A DNA stretch of 64,000 bases from Streptomyces sp. (GCF_019510245.1 NZ_JAEKKT010000142.1:59361-123360), one strand, 5' to 3'; shown: positions 41,354 to 50,625, numbered from the stretch's first letter. Made by a program: numbers and translations. The notes: generated by a model not told the origin, from the letters alone.

Positions 41354-42590
41354 GGCCCGCGTCCGCGGCCACGGTCACGATCGCCCGTACCTGGTCGATG
41401 ATGTCCACCCGGTTCCGCACGAACTCCGGGTCGGTCACCTGCGTCGTGTTCCCGGCACCGAACTGCAGCACCGGCGTGTGCACATGTCCGCCGGGCAGGG
41501 TGTCGTGCAGCCCGAGCCGGTCGCGCAGCAGCGTCGCCCGGTAGGCGATCTCGTTCGACAGGTAGTCCCCGCCGCCCCCGGCCCGCGCGGTGGACCCGGC
41601 GGTCGGCCCGTCCGCCCGTACGACGGGGTCGCCGCCCCCGGCCGGGATCTCCGTCACCTCGGTGTGGTCGTACACCGGGAACCGCCCCGTGTCCGCCGCC
41701 GTGATCGCCGCGTACGGGAGGGTGGTGGTCGTCCACTGCGGCTGCGAGGCCGGGTCGGTGACCGGCACGGTCCCGGTCCGGCCGAGGTTCTCGTTGTCGG
41801 GGAACCCGCCCCGCCAGGCGCCGTTCGTCCGCTCCACGTCGAACCGCCCGACGCGCCCCTGGCTCACGGTCGTGAACAGGTCCACCTTCGGCAGGTACGG
41901 CCGGAGCGTCCGCTCCACGGTCCCGGCCGCGAAGTCGTCCCACCGCACCGGGAACACGGCCGTCTCCACCCGCGCCGGCCCCTCGGCGGTCTCGAGCACG
42001 GTCCCGTCGAGGGCCAGCGCGCTCGCCCCGGACGGGTTGGAGATCCGGATGTCCCGGTCCAGCGTGAACGGGTCGAACCCGGTGACGAGGATCCGCCGCA
42101 GGCCCTTTCCGGGGTAGCGGATGTCCGTCTGGCCCCGCGACGTCCGCTCCAGCACGTCCAGCAGCGCGGCCCGCTGCCGGCCGCTCACCCCGAAGCCGGG
42201 CTCCCAGGTGCGTACCTGGCGCGTCATCCCGAGCCGCGCCCAGTACAGCGGCCGGTCGTCGTCCCGGCTTAGATCACCCCCGGCGGGACCCCGCCCCTGC
42301 GCCCGGTCCACGGCCCGCCGCCACAGCAGCGCACCCTCTCGTTCGACGACCCGTCGGGCCTGCGGGTAGGAGCGGGTGCCCGCCAGCGCTCGCGCGAGCT
42401 GCGGTGCCACGTCGTCGAACCCGGACCGCCGGAGTATCTCCTGCGGCACCGGCTTGTCGAGCCGCTGCTCCTCGACGGTGGGGGAGTCGGTGGCGGAGGG
42501 TGCGGTCGTGGCGTGCGCCGCGGTGGGGGCGAGTCCCCCGGCCAGCAGCACGATACCGAGGACGCCGATCCGAACACGTAGGGAAGTCAA
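41343..42590 (-). CDS. Secreted pyroglutamyl-peptidase (C15) homologue with Cys-to-Ser replacement
   Basis: The 415-residue protein is secreted (signal RVRIGVLGIVLLAGGLAPTAAHA). After an extra about 150-residue N-terminal region it carries a C15-like domain: ILVTGFDPFTLDRD, NPSGASALAL, GRVGRFDVERTN and the catalytic-His region GGHVHTPVLQ (His371). At the nucleophile position, where C15 enzymes have a conserved Cys before Asn (typically YxCN), this protein reads DYLSNEIAYRA (Ser345). Classical peptidase activity is therefore unlikely unless Ser substitutes. The C-terminus overlaps the convergent EI24 gene by 11 bp. Confidence 0.8.
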   Translation of the reverse strand: MTSLRVRIGVLGIVLLAGGLAPTAAHATTAPSATDSPTVEEQRLDKPVPQEILRRSGFDDVAPQLARALAGTRSYPQARRVVEREGALLWRRAVDRAQGRGPAGGDLSRDDDRPLYWARLGMTRQVRTWEPGFGVSGRQRAALLDVLERTSRGQTDIRYPGKGLRRILVTGFDPFTLDRDIRISNPSGASALALDGTVLETAEGPARVETAVFPVRWDDFAAGTVERTLRPYLPKVDLFTTVSQGRVGRFDVERTNGAWRGGFPDNENLGRTGTVPVTDPASQPQWTTTTLPYAAITAADTGRFPVYDHTEVTEIPAGGGDPVVRADGPTAGSTARAGGGGDYLSNEIAYRATLLRDRLGLHDTLPGGHVHTPVLQFGAGNTTQVTDPEFVRNRVDIIDQVRAIVTVAADAGLRN

Positions 42591-42802
42591 GGGAGTTGGC
42601 CTTCCGTCGCAGTGGGGTGCGTGGTGCCGATCGGGCGCAGTATCGCGTGCGGGCCGCGATGTGGTCTACACCATGGGCGTCCCCGCGCTCTCGTGGGCGC
42701 TTGTGAAGGGTTCGTACGAGATCGCGGCGACGCGCCCGATGAGCGGCCGCCGGCTCACAGCCGGGGCTAAGGTCGGAGCCGGGACCCGCGTCCCCCTTGA
42801 GC

Positions 42803-42838
42803 AGCCCCGGTCCGGGACCTGACCCCTGGACCGGGGCT
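42803..42838 (-). terminator. Hairpin after the cytoplasmic aldose epimerase
   Basis: AGCCCCGGTCC (42803-42813) pairs with GGACCGGGGCT (42828-42838), loop 14 nt, about 40 bp past the epimerase stop. Confidence 0.6.
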
Positions 42839-42880
42839 TGCGTGTCGGTGAGGCCTCGGTGACCGGCGTTCGCGGGGGAG

Positions 42881-43855
42881 TCAGCCCCGCACCCCGAAGC
42901 CGTACACCGTCGCCGAGCGGTAGGTCCCGCCCGGGTCCAGCCGGGTGCTCGGGAAATCGGGGCGGTTGGGTGAGTCCGGGAAGTGCTGGGTCTCCAGGGC
43001 GACGCCGTCGCCGGGGGCGAAGGGGCCGGTCAGGTGCTCGGCGGTGTAGAGCTGGATGCCGGGTTCGGTGGTGGCGACGGTGAGGGTGCGGCCGGACGCC
43101 GGGTCGTACAGCTCGCCGATCTCCACCGGCGTGTCCGTCACCCCCTTGTCCAGGACGAGGTTGTGGTCGTAACCGGAGCCGACCTTGCGGGCCGTACGGA
43201 AGTCGAAACGGGAGCCGGAGACGTCCGCCGGCACCCCCGTCGGAATGAGATCCGCGTCCACCGGGGTGTAGCGCGAGGCCGCGATCCGCAGCTCGTGGCC
43301 GCCCGCGTTGCCGGAGCCCGCCAGGTTGAAGTAGCTGTGGTTGGTGAGGTTCACGACGGTCGGCGCGTCGGTGACCGCCTCGTAGGAGATGTGCAGCGCG
43401 CCCGACTCGTCCAGCGAGTACGTCACGGCGACCTTCAGCCGCCCCGGGAACCCCTCCTCCCCGTGCGCGCTCACCCGCGACAGCCGCACCCCGTGCTCGA
43501 CGGCCGCCACCTCCCACACCCGCTTGTCGAAGCCGCGGGCGCCGCCGTGCAGGGAGTTGGGGGCGTTGTTGGGCTCCAGGGCGTAGGTCACGCCGTCCAG
43601 CGGGAAGCGGGCGTGCGCGATCCGGTTGGCGTACCGGCCCACCAGGGCGCCGAAGTAGGGCCCCGGGTTCTCCAGGTACCCGTCCAGGTCGGCGAACCCC
43701 AGCACCACGTCCGCCGTCCGCCCGTCCCGGTCCGGGACCTCGACCGACTGCACGATCCCGCCGTACGACAGCACCCGCACCCGGGTCCCCGCGCGCTCCA
43801 GCGTCCAGCGGTGCACCTCGGTGCCGTCGGAAAGTGTGCCGAAAAGTTCGCTCAT
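42881..43855 (-). CDS. galM: Aldose 1-epimerase (mutarotase), cytoplasmic
   Basis: The 324-residue protein is the second mutarotase of the window, without a signal peptide. It shows VGRYANRIAHARFPLDGVTYAL, NNAPNSLHGGARGFDKRVW, NLTNHSYFNLAGSGNAGGHEL and the catalytic Glu motif ALETQHFPDSPNRPDFPST. It interconverts sugar anomers before Leloir or oxidative metabolism. The ATG is at 43855, and the SGNH lipoprotein gene ends 22 bp upstream, so the two may be one transcript. Confidence 0.93.
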   Translation of the reverse strand: MSELFGTLSDGTEVHRWTLERAGTRVRVLSYGGIVQSVEVPDRDGRTADVVLGFADLDGYLENPGPYFGALVGRYANRIAHARFPLDGVTYALEPNNAPNSLHGGARGFDKRVWEVAAVEHGVRLSRVSAHGEEGFPGRLKVAVTYSLDESGALHISYEAVTDAPTVVNLTNHSYFNLAGSGNAGGHELRIAASRYTPVDADLIPTGVPADVSGSRFDFRTARKVGSGYDHNLVLDKGVTDTPVEIGELYDPASGRTLTVATTEPGIQLYTAEHLTGPFAPGDGVALETQHFPDSPNRPDFPSTRLDPGGTYRSATVYGFGVRG

Positions 43856-43877
43856 GGGGAAACCCTAAGGCAAGGGT

Positions 43878-44777
43878 CTAGTCCACCGGGTCCTTGGCGG
43901 TGATGGTCCGGTAGGCGATCGCGGCGAGCTTCGACTGGCCGTCGGTGCTCGGATGGAACCAGTCCCAGTGACTCAGCTGGCCGGTCCCGAACCGGTACGC
44001 GTACACCGCCCCGCCGTCGAAACGGCACCGCCGGTCCTTGGCACAGACGTCCTTGAGCACCTTGTTGTACTCCTCGACCCGCTGCTGCACCTTGTCCCGG
44101 CGCACGGTCGCCGCACTGGTCAGGTTGTCCGCGTCGGACAGCATGGACGGGCAGATGCCCAGCTTCCACACCTGCTTGCCCAGCGGGTTGGTCCGCCCCT
44201 CGGACCACAGCCGCTTCAGGTTCGGCACGCTCGCCACGTACACCTGCGTCTTCGGCAGCGCCTTGCGCAGGGTGGCCAGCGCGTCCTCGAACTCGCTGCG
44301 GAAGTCGGCCACCGAGGTCATCGCCCGCACCGACGTCCGGCAGGCGTCGTTCGCCCCCACCATCACCGTCACCAACTGCGGCCTGCGCACCACCGCGTCG
44401 GCCATCTGCCCCGGCAGGTCGGCCATCCGGGCGCCGGTCTCCGCGTAGTTCCAGCTGTGGTCGGCCGCCTGCGCCCGCCCCAGCAGCCGGACCGCGAGAC
44501 TGTCCACCTGGTCACTGGTGCCGGTCGCCCAGGACACCTCGGGGCAGTCCGAGAGGACCGTGCAGGCATCGAAACCGCGGGTGATGGAGTCGCCGACGGC
44601 CGCGATCGAGGCCGGGCTGCGGTCCCACACCTGCACGGCCCGCGAGGCCCGCGTCCGCTCGCTCTTCGTCCCGGCGGAGGAACCGCCCAGGACACCGCAC
44701 CCGGCCACCCCCAGCGCGGCGGTGACGGCGACGGCGCCTGCCAGGGCACGCGAACGCCGGCGTCGCTGCTTGCGCAT
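43878..44777 (-). CDS. SGNH/GDSL hydrolase lipoprotein
   Basis: The 299-residue protein has a lipobox signal (RKQRRRRSRALAG.., then AALGVAGCGVLGG). It shows the SGNH blocks: nucleophile Ser in AAVGDSITRGFD, Gly in the ETGARMADLP region, Asn in VGANDACRTSV, and Asp/His in HWDWFHPSTDGQ. It is an extracellular esterase or lipase of broad type. I chose ATG 44777 because the signal starts there; the longer frame is noise. The enzyme has two extra Cys pairs (CTVLSDCPEV and DVCAKDRRCRF). Confidence 0.88.
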   Translation of the reverse strand: MRKQRRRRSRALAGAVAVTAALGVAGCGVLGGSSAGTKSERTRASRAVQVWDRSPASIAAVGDSITRGFDACTVLSDCPEVSWATGTSDQVDSLAVRLLGRAQAADHSWNYAETGARMADLPGQMADAVVRRPQLVTVMVGANDACRTSVRAMTSVADFRSEFEDALATLRKALPKTQVYVASVPNLKRLWSEGRTNPLGKQVWKLGICPSMLSDADNLTSAATVRRDKVQQRVEEYNKVLKDVCAKDRRCRFDGGAVYAYRFGTGQLSHWDWFHPSTDGQSKLAAIAYRTITAKDPVD

Positions 44778-45030
44778 ACCCCTTCGGTCCTCTCCGTTTG
44801 CCCGATCGTCCCCCGTAATGACAACGCACGGGAGTTCCCGCCCCGCGCCCTGCAACGGTCCACCCCCGTACAAGCGTCCCCCTGGGTGAATGGCGGGGGT
44901 TTCCTGGCTGCGGGACCGACGGTACGTCACACTCCTTGCGCCACCGCACGGTAGCCTCGCCATCAAGGCGGCCGTCGTGCCACTGCCGCCGGCCAGCCAG
45001 CAAGATGTCCCGCTCAGCCCGGAGGTTCCG

Positions 45031-45525
45031 GTGACGACACGTGGAGTTCTGTACGTGCACTCCGCGCCCCGCGCGCTGTGCCCGCACGTCGAGTGGGCCG
45101 TCGCCGGGGTGCTCGGCACGCGCGTCAACCTCGACTGGATCCGCCAGCCGGCCGCCCCCGGCACCTGGCGCTCCGAGTTCTCCTGGCAGGGCGAGGTCGG
45201 CACGGCCTCCAAACTCGCCTCCGCCCTGCGCGGCTGGCACCTGCTCCGCTTCGAGGTCACCGCCGAGCCCTGCGCGAAGGCCGAGGGCGAGCGCTACAGC
45301 TGCACCCCCGACCTGGGCATCTTCCACGCGGTCACCGGAATCCACGGCGACATCCTCATCCCGGAGGACCGCCTGCGGGCCGCCCTGACCCGCGCACAGC
45401 GCGGCGAGACGGCCCTGGAGGCCGAGATCGCCAAGCTGCTCGGGAAGCCGTGGGACGACGAACTGGAGCCGTTCCGCTACGCGGGCGAGGGCGCGCCGGT
45501 GAGATGGCTCCACCAGGTGGTCTGA
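45031..45525 (+). CDS. DUF3145 protein
   Basis: The 164-residue cytoplasmic protein matches DUF3145, an actinobacterial family without known function: TTRGVLYVHSAPRALCPHVEWAVAGVLG, WIRQPAAPGTWRSEFSWQGEVGTASKLASALRGW, then IFHAVTGIHGDILIPEDRL. GTG 45031 has GGAGG five bases upstream, so the frame to 44890 is not used. It is convergent with fabF; the conserved neighbourhood suggests a link to cell-envelope or lipid metabolism, but this is inference only. Confidence 0.88.
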   Translation: MTTRGVLYVHSAPRALCPHVEWAVAGVLGTRVNLDWIRQPAAPGTWRSEFSWQGEVGTASKLASALRGWHLLRFEVTAEPCAKAEGERYSCTPDLGIFHAVTGIHGDILIPEDRLRAALTRAQRGETALEAEIAKLLGKPWDDELEPFRYAGEGAPVRWLHQVV

Positions 45526-45532
45526 CTAAAAG

Positions 45533-45605
45533 AAGGGGCGCTGCAGTGCGCCCCTTCAGGGGCGCGGGGAACTGCGCGACCAGCCCCCACCGGGCCGTCA
45601 GCCGA
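45533..45605 (+). repeat. Dispersed repeat A copy downstream of DUF3145
   Basis: GGGGCGCTGCAGTGCGCCCC and CAGGGGCGCGGGGAACTGCG, then CGACCAGCCCCCACCG, follow the DUF3145 stop. Confidence 0.7.
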
Positions 45606-45618
45606 CAACGAAACGCAC

Positions 45619-45655
45619 TGTGGCCCGGACTCCGTCCAACGGAGTCCGGGCCACA
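45619..45655. terminator. Very strong bidirectional terminator
   Basis: TGTGGCCCGGACTCCGT (45619-45635) pairs perfectly with ACGGAGTCCGGGCCACA (45639-45655), with a 3-nt loop and 17-bp stem. It lies between the DUF3145 gene and the convergent fabF end. Confidence 0.85.
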
Positions 45656-45674
45656 AGCAGTTCTAAAGCGTCCC

Positions 45675-46937
45675 TCACACGGTCCTGAACGCAAGGACCA
45701 CGTTGTGCCCCCCGAACCCGAACGAGTCGTTCAGCGCGGCGATCCTGCCCTCGGGCAGCTGCCGTGCCTCACCCCGCACCACGTCCGCGTTGACCTCGGG
45801 GTCGAGGTCGTCGAGGTTGATGGTCGGCGGCGCCGTCCGGTTCACCAGCGCCAGGATCGACGCGACGGTCTCGATACCGCCGGCACCACCCAGCAGGTGA
45901 CCGGTCATCGACTTGGTCGCGGAGATGGCCATGTGGTCGACGTCGTCGCCGAACACCTTCCGCAGCGCCTTGATCTCGGCGACGTCACCCTGCGGCGTCG
46001 ACGTCGCGTGGGCATTCACGTGCACGATCTCGGCCGGCTTCAGATCCGTGTTGTCGAGCAGGTTCTGCAGCGCGTGCGCGATCCCGTTGCCGGACGGCTC
46101 CGGCTGCGTGATGTGGTGCGCGTCCGCGGAGATGCCCTGGCCGACCGCCTCGGCATAGATCCGCGCCCCGCGCGCCTTCGCGTGCTCCTCGGACTCCAGG
46201 ACGATCACGCCCGCGCCCTCGCCGAGGACGAAGCCGTCCCGGCCGGAGTCGTAGGGACGCGACGCACCCTCGGGGTCGTCGTTGTTCTTGGACATGGCCA
46301 TCATGTTGCCGAACGCGACGATCGGCAGCGGGTGGATCGCCGCCTCGGTGCCGCCGGCCACGACGACGTCCGCACGGCCGGTGCGGATCATCTCGATGGC
46401 GTACCCGATGGCCTCGGCGCCGGAGGCGCAGGCCGACACGGGCGTGTGCACACCGGCCCGCGCACCCAGCTCGATACCGACGTTGGCGGCCGGCGAGTTG
46501 GGCATCAGCATGGGCACGGTGTGCGGGGAGACACGGCGTACGCCCTTCTCCTTGAGCACGTCGTACTGGTCCAGCAGGGTCGTCACACCGCCGATGCCGG
46601 AGGCGATGACGGCGCCGACCCGGTCGGGGTTGGCGGACACGTCCTCACCGGCCCTGGCGGTGAAACCGGCGTCCTGCCAGGCCTCCTTGGCCGCGATCAG
46701 CGCGAACTGCGCCGACCGGTCCAGCTTGCGGGCCTGGGGACGGGGGATGATCTCGCCGGGCTCCACGGCGATCTGTGCCGCGATGCGGACGGGCAGCTCG
46801 GCCGCCCAGTCCTGCTCCAGGAGGCTGACGCCGGACTTGCCGGCGACCAGGGCCTCCCAGAACGAAGCTGCGTCGCCACCCAGCGGTGTGGTTGCGCCGA
46901 TACCGGTGACGACCACGGTGCGATTGGTCGGGCTCAC
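45675..46937 (-). CDS. fabF: Beta-ketoacyl-ACP synthase II (FabF)
   Basis: The 420-residue condensing enzyme has the Cys-His-His triad: Cys in VSACASGAEAIG, His in VHVNAHATSTPQGD and His in KSMTGHLLGGAGG. It elongates malonyl-ACP-primed chains in the type II fatty-acid synthase. GTG 46937 follows GGAGAAAG; the longer frame adds a non-conserved N-terminus. It is the last gene of the FAS II cluster, after acpP. Confidence 0.96.
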   Translation of the reverse strand: MSPTNRTVVVTGIGATTPLGGDAASFWEALVAGKSGVSLLEQDWAAELPVRIAAQIAVEPGEIIPRPQARKLDRSAQFALIAAKEAWQDAGFTARAGEDVSANPDRVGAVIASGIGGVTTLLDQYDVLKEKGVRRVSPHTVPMLMPNSPAANVGIELGARAGVHTPVSACASGAEAIGYAIEMIRTGRADVVVAGGTEAAIHPLPIVAFGNMMAMSKNNDDPEGASRPYDSGRDGFVLGEGAGVIVLESEEHAKARGARIYAEAVGQGISADAHHITQPEPSGNGIAHALQNLLDNTDLKPAEIVHVNAHATSTPQGDVAEIKALRKVFGDDVDHMAISATKSMTGHLLGGAGGIETVASILALVNRTAPPTINLDDLDPEVNADVVRGEARQLPEGRIAALNDSFGFGGHNVVLAFRTV

Positions 46938-47022
46938 GGGAATTCTTTCTCCAACGGATACGGGATTCGACGGCGCCACCGCCGGGTGGCGGGGCATTGT
47001 AGCCGGAGGCTAGTTAACTGCC

Positions 47023-47271
47023 TCAGGCCTGGTGCTTGAGGATGTAGTCGGTCGCGTCGCCGACGGTCTTGAGGTTCTTGACGTCCTCGTCCGGGATCTT
47101 GACGTCGAAGCGCTCTTCGGCGGCGACGACGACCTCGACCATGGACAGCGAGTCGACGTCCAGGTCGTCGGTGAAGGACTTGTCCAGCTGGACGTCCTCA
47201 ACCGGGATGCCGGCGATCTCGTTCACGATCTCTGCGAGACCTTCGACGATCTCTTCCTGAGTGGCGGCCAT
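47023..47271 (-). CDS. acpP: Acyl carrier protein
   Basis: The 82-residue protein has the 4'-phosphopantetheine attachment Ser in LDVDSLSMVEVVV, and the acidic helix-rich ACP fold. It carries growing fatty acyl chains between FabD, FabH and FabF. It lies 85 bp upstream of fabF, 89 bp after fabH. Confidence 0.97.
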   Translation of the reverse strand: MAATQEEIVEGLAEIVNEIAGIPVEDVQLDKSFTDDLDVDSLSMVEVVVAAEERFDVKIPDEDVKNLKTVGDATDYILKHQA

Positions 47272-47360
47272 GTCAGGCGCTCCTTCTTAGATGTTCCAGA
47301 CGGTTGCTGCGGTACTGCGGACGGCGACCCGTACCGGATGCATGATCCGGCACGGAGTGC

Positions 47361-48392
47361 CTAGGGGAGGGTAACGACAGTGGCGGCGTAGACGAGACCC
47401 GCCCCGAACCCGATGACGAGTGCGGTGTCGCCGCTCTTCGCCTCGCCGGTCGCCAGGAGCCGCTCCATCGCGAGCGGGATCGAGGCGGCCGAGGTGTTGC
47501 CGGTGGTGCGGATGTCACGGGCGACCGTGACGTGCTCCGGCAGCTTGAGAGTCTTCACCATCGAGTCGATGATCCGCACATTGGCCTGGTGCGGGATGAA
47601 GACGTCCAGGTCGTCCGCGCTGATTCCGGCCGCGTCCAGCGCCTGCTGGGCGACCTTCGCCATCTCGAACACGGCCCAGCGGAACACCGCCTGGCCTTCC
47701 TGCGTGATCGCCGGAAACTTGATGTTGCCCTTGCTGTCCAGCGGAAGCGCGGACCGGTCACCGAAGTGGAAACGGTCCCAGGGGATCGTCTGCTTGATGG
47801 TCTCCGACTTGTCGCCCTCGGAGCCCCAGACCGTCGGGCCGATCGCCGGCTCCTGCGAGGGACCGACCACGACCGCGCCCGCGCCGTCGCCGAACAGGAA
47901 GGCGGTGGCCCGGTCCTCCAGGTCGGTGAGGTCGCTGAGCCGCTCCACGCCGATGACGAGCACGTACTCGGCGGAACCCTCCACCACCATGCCCTTGGCG
48001 AGCGTGAGGCCGTAGCCGAAGCCCGCGCAGCCGGCGGAGATGTCGAAGGCGGCCGCCTTGTTCGTGCCCAGCCTGTCGGCGATCTCGGTGGCGACGGCCG
48101 GGGTCTGGCTGAAGTGCGAGACGGTCGAGACGACCACGGCGCCGATCTGCTCGGCGTCGATGCCGGCGTCCGCGATCGCCTTGCCGGAGGCCTCGATCGA
48201 CATCGCGGCGACCGTCTCCTCGGGGCCCGCCCAGTGCCGGGTCTCGATCCCGGAACGCGACCGGATCCATTCGTCGGACGAGTCGATCGTCTCCAGGATC
48301 ACGTCGTTGGGCACCACGCGGGTCGGGCGGTAGCCGCCGACACCGAGGATGCGCGCGTACGGAGCACCCTTGCTGGGATTGATCTTCGACAT
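47361..48392 (-). CDS. fabH: Beta-ketoacyl-ACP synthase III (FabH)
   Basis: The 343-residue enzyme has the Cys-His-Asn triad: Cys in FDISAGCAGFGYGL, His in VFIPHQANVRIID and Asn in TTGNTSAASIPLA. It condenses acyl-CoA starters with malonyl-ACP and sets the branched-chain profile in Streptomyces. ATG 48392 has GGAGCCC upstream, with the fabD stop only 17 bp before it. Confidence 0.96.
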   Translation of the reverse strand: MSKINPSKGAPYARILGVGGYRPTRVVPNDVILETIDSSDEWIRSRSGIETRHWAGPEETVAAMSIEASGKAIADAGIDAEQIGAVVVSTVSHFSQTPAVATEIADRLGTNKAAAFDISAGCAGFGYGLTLAKGMVVEGSAEYVLVIGVERLSDLTDLEDRATAFLFGDGAGAVVVGPSQEPAIGPTVWGSEGDKSETIKQTIPWDRFHFGDRSALPLDSKGNIKFPAITQEGQAVFRWAVFEMAKVAQQALDAAGISADDLDVFIPHQANVRIIDSMVKTLKLPEHVTVARDIRTTGNTSAASIPLAMERLLATGEAKSGDTALVIGFGAGLVYAATVVTLP

Positions 48393-48409
48393 CGCAATGG
48401 GCTCCTGAT

Positions 48410-49330
48410 TCAGCTGTGCTCGGCGATGAGCTCGCGGGCCGCGTCGAGGTCGTCGGGGGTCTTCAGGGCCAGCGTCCGCACGCCGGGCAGGGCGCGCTTG
48501 GCCAGGCCGGTCAGCGTGCCGCCGGGGCACACCTCCAGGAGGGCGGTGACGCCGAGCTCCTTGAAGGTCTCCATGCACAGGTCCCAGCGGACCGGGTTGG
48601 CGACCTGGCCGACAAGGCGGTCCACGATCTCCGCCCCGGTGGCGACGGCCTGCCCGTCCTTGTTGGAGACGTAGGTGAACTTCGGGTCGAGCGGCGCGAG
48701 TTCCCCGGCGGCCGCGGCCAGCTTCTCGACCGCGGGGCCCATGTGGTGCGTGTGGAAGGCGCCGGCGACCTTGAGGGCGACGACCTTGCGGACACCCTCG
48801 GGCTTGTCCTCGTTCAGCGCGGCGAGCTGCTCCAGGGTGCCGGCCGCGACGACCTGCCCCGCGCCGTTGATGTTCGCCGGGGTCAGACCGAGCTTCTCCA
48901 GGTGCGCGACGGAGACCTCCGGGTCGCCGCCGAGCAGCGCCGACATGCCGGTCTCGGTGATCGCGGCGGCCTCGGCCATCGCCAGGCCACGCGTGCGGAC
49001 GAGGCTCAGCGCGGCGGTGTCGTCCAGGACGCCCGCGAAGGCGGCGGCCGTGATCTCGCCGACGCTGTGCCCGGCGACCGCGCCCGGGGCGACGTTCGCG
49101 ATGTCACCGAGTGCCGCGCCGGAGAGGATCCCGGCGGCGACGAGCAGCGGCTGGGCGATCGCGGTGTCCCGGATCTCGTCCGCGTCGGCGTGCGTGCCGT
49201 AGTGCACGAGGTCGAGACCGATGGCGTCCGACCAGGCACGCAGACGGTCCTCGACACCGGGAAGGTCGAGCCAGGGGGTCAGGAAGCCAGGGGTCTGGGC
49301 GCCCTGGCCGGGAGCGACGAGTACGAGCAC
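48410..49330 (-). CDS. fabD: Malonyl-CoA:ACP transacylase (FabD)
   Basis: The 306-residue acyltransferase has the nucleophile Ser in VAGHSVGEITAAAF, the motif LVLVAPGQGAQTPGF at the N-terminus and the catalytic His region GAFHTHHMGPA. It loads malonate on ACP for both fatty acid and polyketide synthesis. Several GTGs cluster at the start; I placed it at 49330 (VLVLVAPGQG), which matches the family N-terminus. It is the first gene of fabD-fabH-acpP-fabF, 89 bp downstream of fasR. Confidence 0.94.
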   Translation of the reverse strand: MLVLVAPGQGAQTPGFLTPWLDLPGVEDRLRAWSDAIGLDLVHYGTHADADEIRDTAIAQPLLVAAGILSGAALGDIANVAPGAVAGHSVGEITAAAFAGVLDDTAALSLVRTRGLAMAEAAAITETGMSALLGGDPEVSVAHLEKLGLTPANINGAGQVVAAGTLEQLAALNEDKPEGVRKVVALKVAGAFHTHHMGPAVEKLAAAAGELAPLDPKFTYVSNKDGQAVATGAEIVDRLVGQVANPVRWDLCMETFKELGVTALLEVCPGGTLTGLAKRALPGVRTLALKTPDDLDAARELIAEHS

Positions 49331-49394
49331 TCTCACACTCTCTCTTGGGGACGGCCACGGCCGCCCGTGGGGACAGGGACGAAGAACACGAGGG

Positions 49395-49420
49395 GGTTTT
49401 GTGGGCCCCCGACAAAATCC
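49395..49420 (-). promoter_or_regulatory. Inverted repeat in the fasR-fabD gap, candidate FasR operator
   Basis: TTTTGT (49397-49402) and ACAAAA (49412-49417), spaced by nine GC-rich bases, lie 67-87 bp upstream of fabD and end at the fasR stop. AT-rich arms in such GC-rich DNA are conspicuous. FasR is known to activate this operon in Streptomyces. Confidence 0.45.
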
Positions 49421-50625
49421 TATGACTGGGGATCTCCATCGACCAGACGCCCCAGGATCAGCGCGATCCGCAGTGTGAAGGCGGATCGTACATCGGACGG
49501 TGACCATCCGGTGACGTCAGTCACACGTCGGAGCCGGTAGCGCACGGTGTTCGGGTGGACGAAGAGCATCCGGGCCGCACCCTCCAGGCTGCTCGCCTGC
49601 TCCAGATAGACGCTCAGTGTTTCCAGCAGCGCCGAACCGGCTTCTTCCAGCGGTCTGTAGATCTCCTCCACCAACTGCTCGCGTGCGCTCGGATCGCCCG
49701 CGATGGCGCGCTCCGGGAGGAGATCGTCCGCCAGCACCGGGCGCGGCGCGTCCTGCCAGGCGGAACACGCTTTCAGTCCCGCGGCGGCGGCCTGCGCGGA
49801 CCGCGTGGCGGCCAGCAGGTCCGGTACGACAGGCCCCGCGACGACCGGCCCGGCCGCGTACGGCCCGATCAGCGACTTGGCCACGGCCAGCGGATTGTCG
49901 TTGCCGCCCGCGATGACGACGAGGCGGTCCCCGAGCACCCCCGTCAGCACCTGGAGCTTGGCGTGCCGGGAGGCCCGCCGGATCGCCTCGACGGTCAGTT
50001 CGCTGTCCCCGTCGGGCGCGGTCCCGAGCACGACGCACACATGGTCGGGCGAGTTCCACCCGAGCGCCGCGGCCCTGCTCACCGCGCCCTCGTCGGCCTC
50101 TCCGCTGAGCACGGCATTGACCACCAGCGACTCCAGCCGCGCGTCCCAGGCACCGCGTGCCTCGGCGGCCTGGGCGTACACCTGGGCGGTGGCGAAGGCG
50201 ATCTCACGGGCGTACACGAGCAGCGCCTCGCGCAGCACGCTCTCGTCGCCCGGCGCCGCGACCTCGTCGATCGCGCTCTCCATCACCTCGATGGTGGTCC
50301 GCACCATCTCCACGGTCTGCCGCAGCGTGATCGCCCGGGTCAGCTCCCGCGGCGCGGTCCCGAACACGTCCGTCGAGATCGCCTGCGGGGCGTCCGGGTG
50401 CCGGAACCACTCGGTGAAGGCCGCGATGCCCGCCTGGGCGACGAGCCCGATCCAGGAGCGGTTCTCCGGAGGCATGGCCCGGTACCACGGCAGGGTCTCG
50501 TCCATGCGTGCGATGGCCTGGGCGGCGAGGCTGCCGGACGACTTCTCCAGCCGCTTCAGGGTCGCGGAGTGCGGGTGGACCGGACGAGCCGAGGGGTCGG
50601 ACTTGCGCGTTACGGGTTCGGGCAC
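49420..50625 (-). CDS. fasR: Fatty-acid biosynthesis activator FasR (PucR-type HTH)
   Basis: The 401-residue protein has a long N-terminal sensor region, a GGDEF-like central domain (HVCVVLGTAPDGDSELTVEAIRR) and a C-terminal PucR helix-turn-helix (LETLSVYLEQASSLEGAARMLFVHPNTVRYRLRRVTDVTGW). In S. coelicolor FasR directly activates the fabD-fabH-acpP-fabF operon immediately downstream, and the arrangement is the same here. The start is GTG 50625; a ribosome site is not obvious, so an internal start is possible. It is divergent from the pirin gene. Confidence 0.93.
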   Translation of the reverse strand: MPEPVTRKSDPSARPVHPHSATLKRLEKSSGSLAAQAIARMDETLPWYRAMPPENRSWIGLVAQAGIAAFTEWFRHPDAPQAISTDVFGTAPRELTRAITLRQTVEMVRTTIEVMESAIDEVAAPGDESVLREALLVYAREIAFATAQVYAQAAEARGAWDARLESLVVNAVLSGEADEGAVSRAAALGWNSPDHVCVVLGTAPDGDSELTVEAIRRASRHAKLQVLTGVLGDRLVVIAGGNDNPLAVAKSLIGPYAAGPVVAGPVVPDLLAATRSAQAAAAGLKACSAWQDAPRPVLADDLLPERAIAGDPSAREQLVEEIYRPLEEAGSALLETLSVYLEQASSLEGAARMLFVHPNTVRYRLRRVTDVTGWSPSDVRSAFTLRIALILGRLVDGDPQS

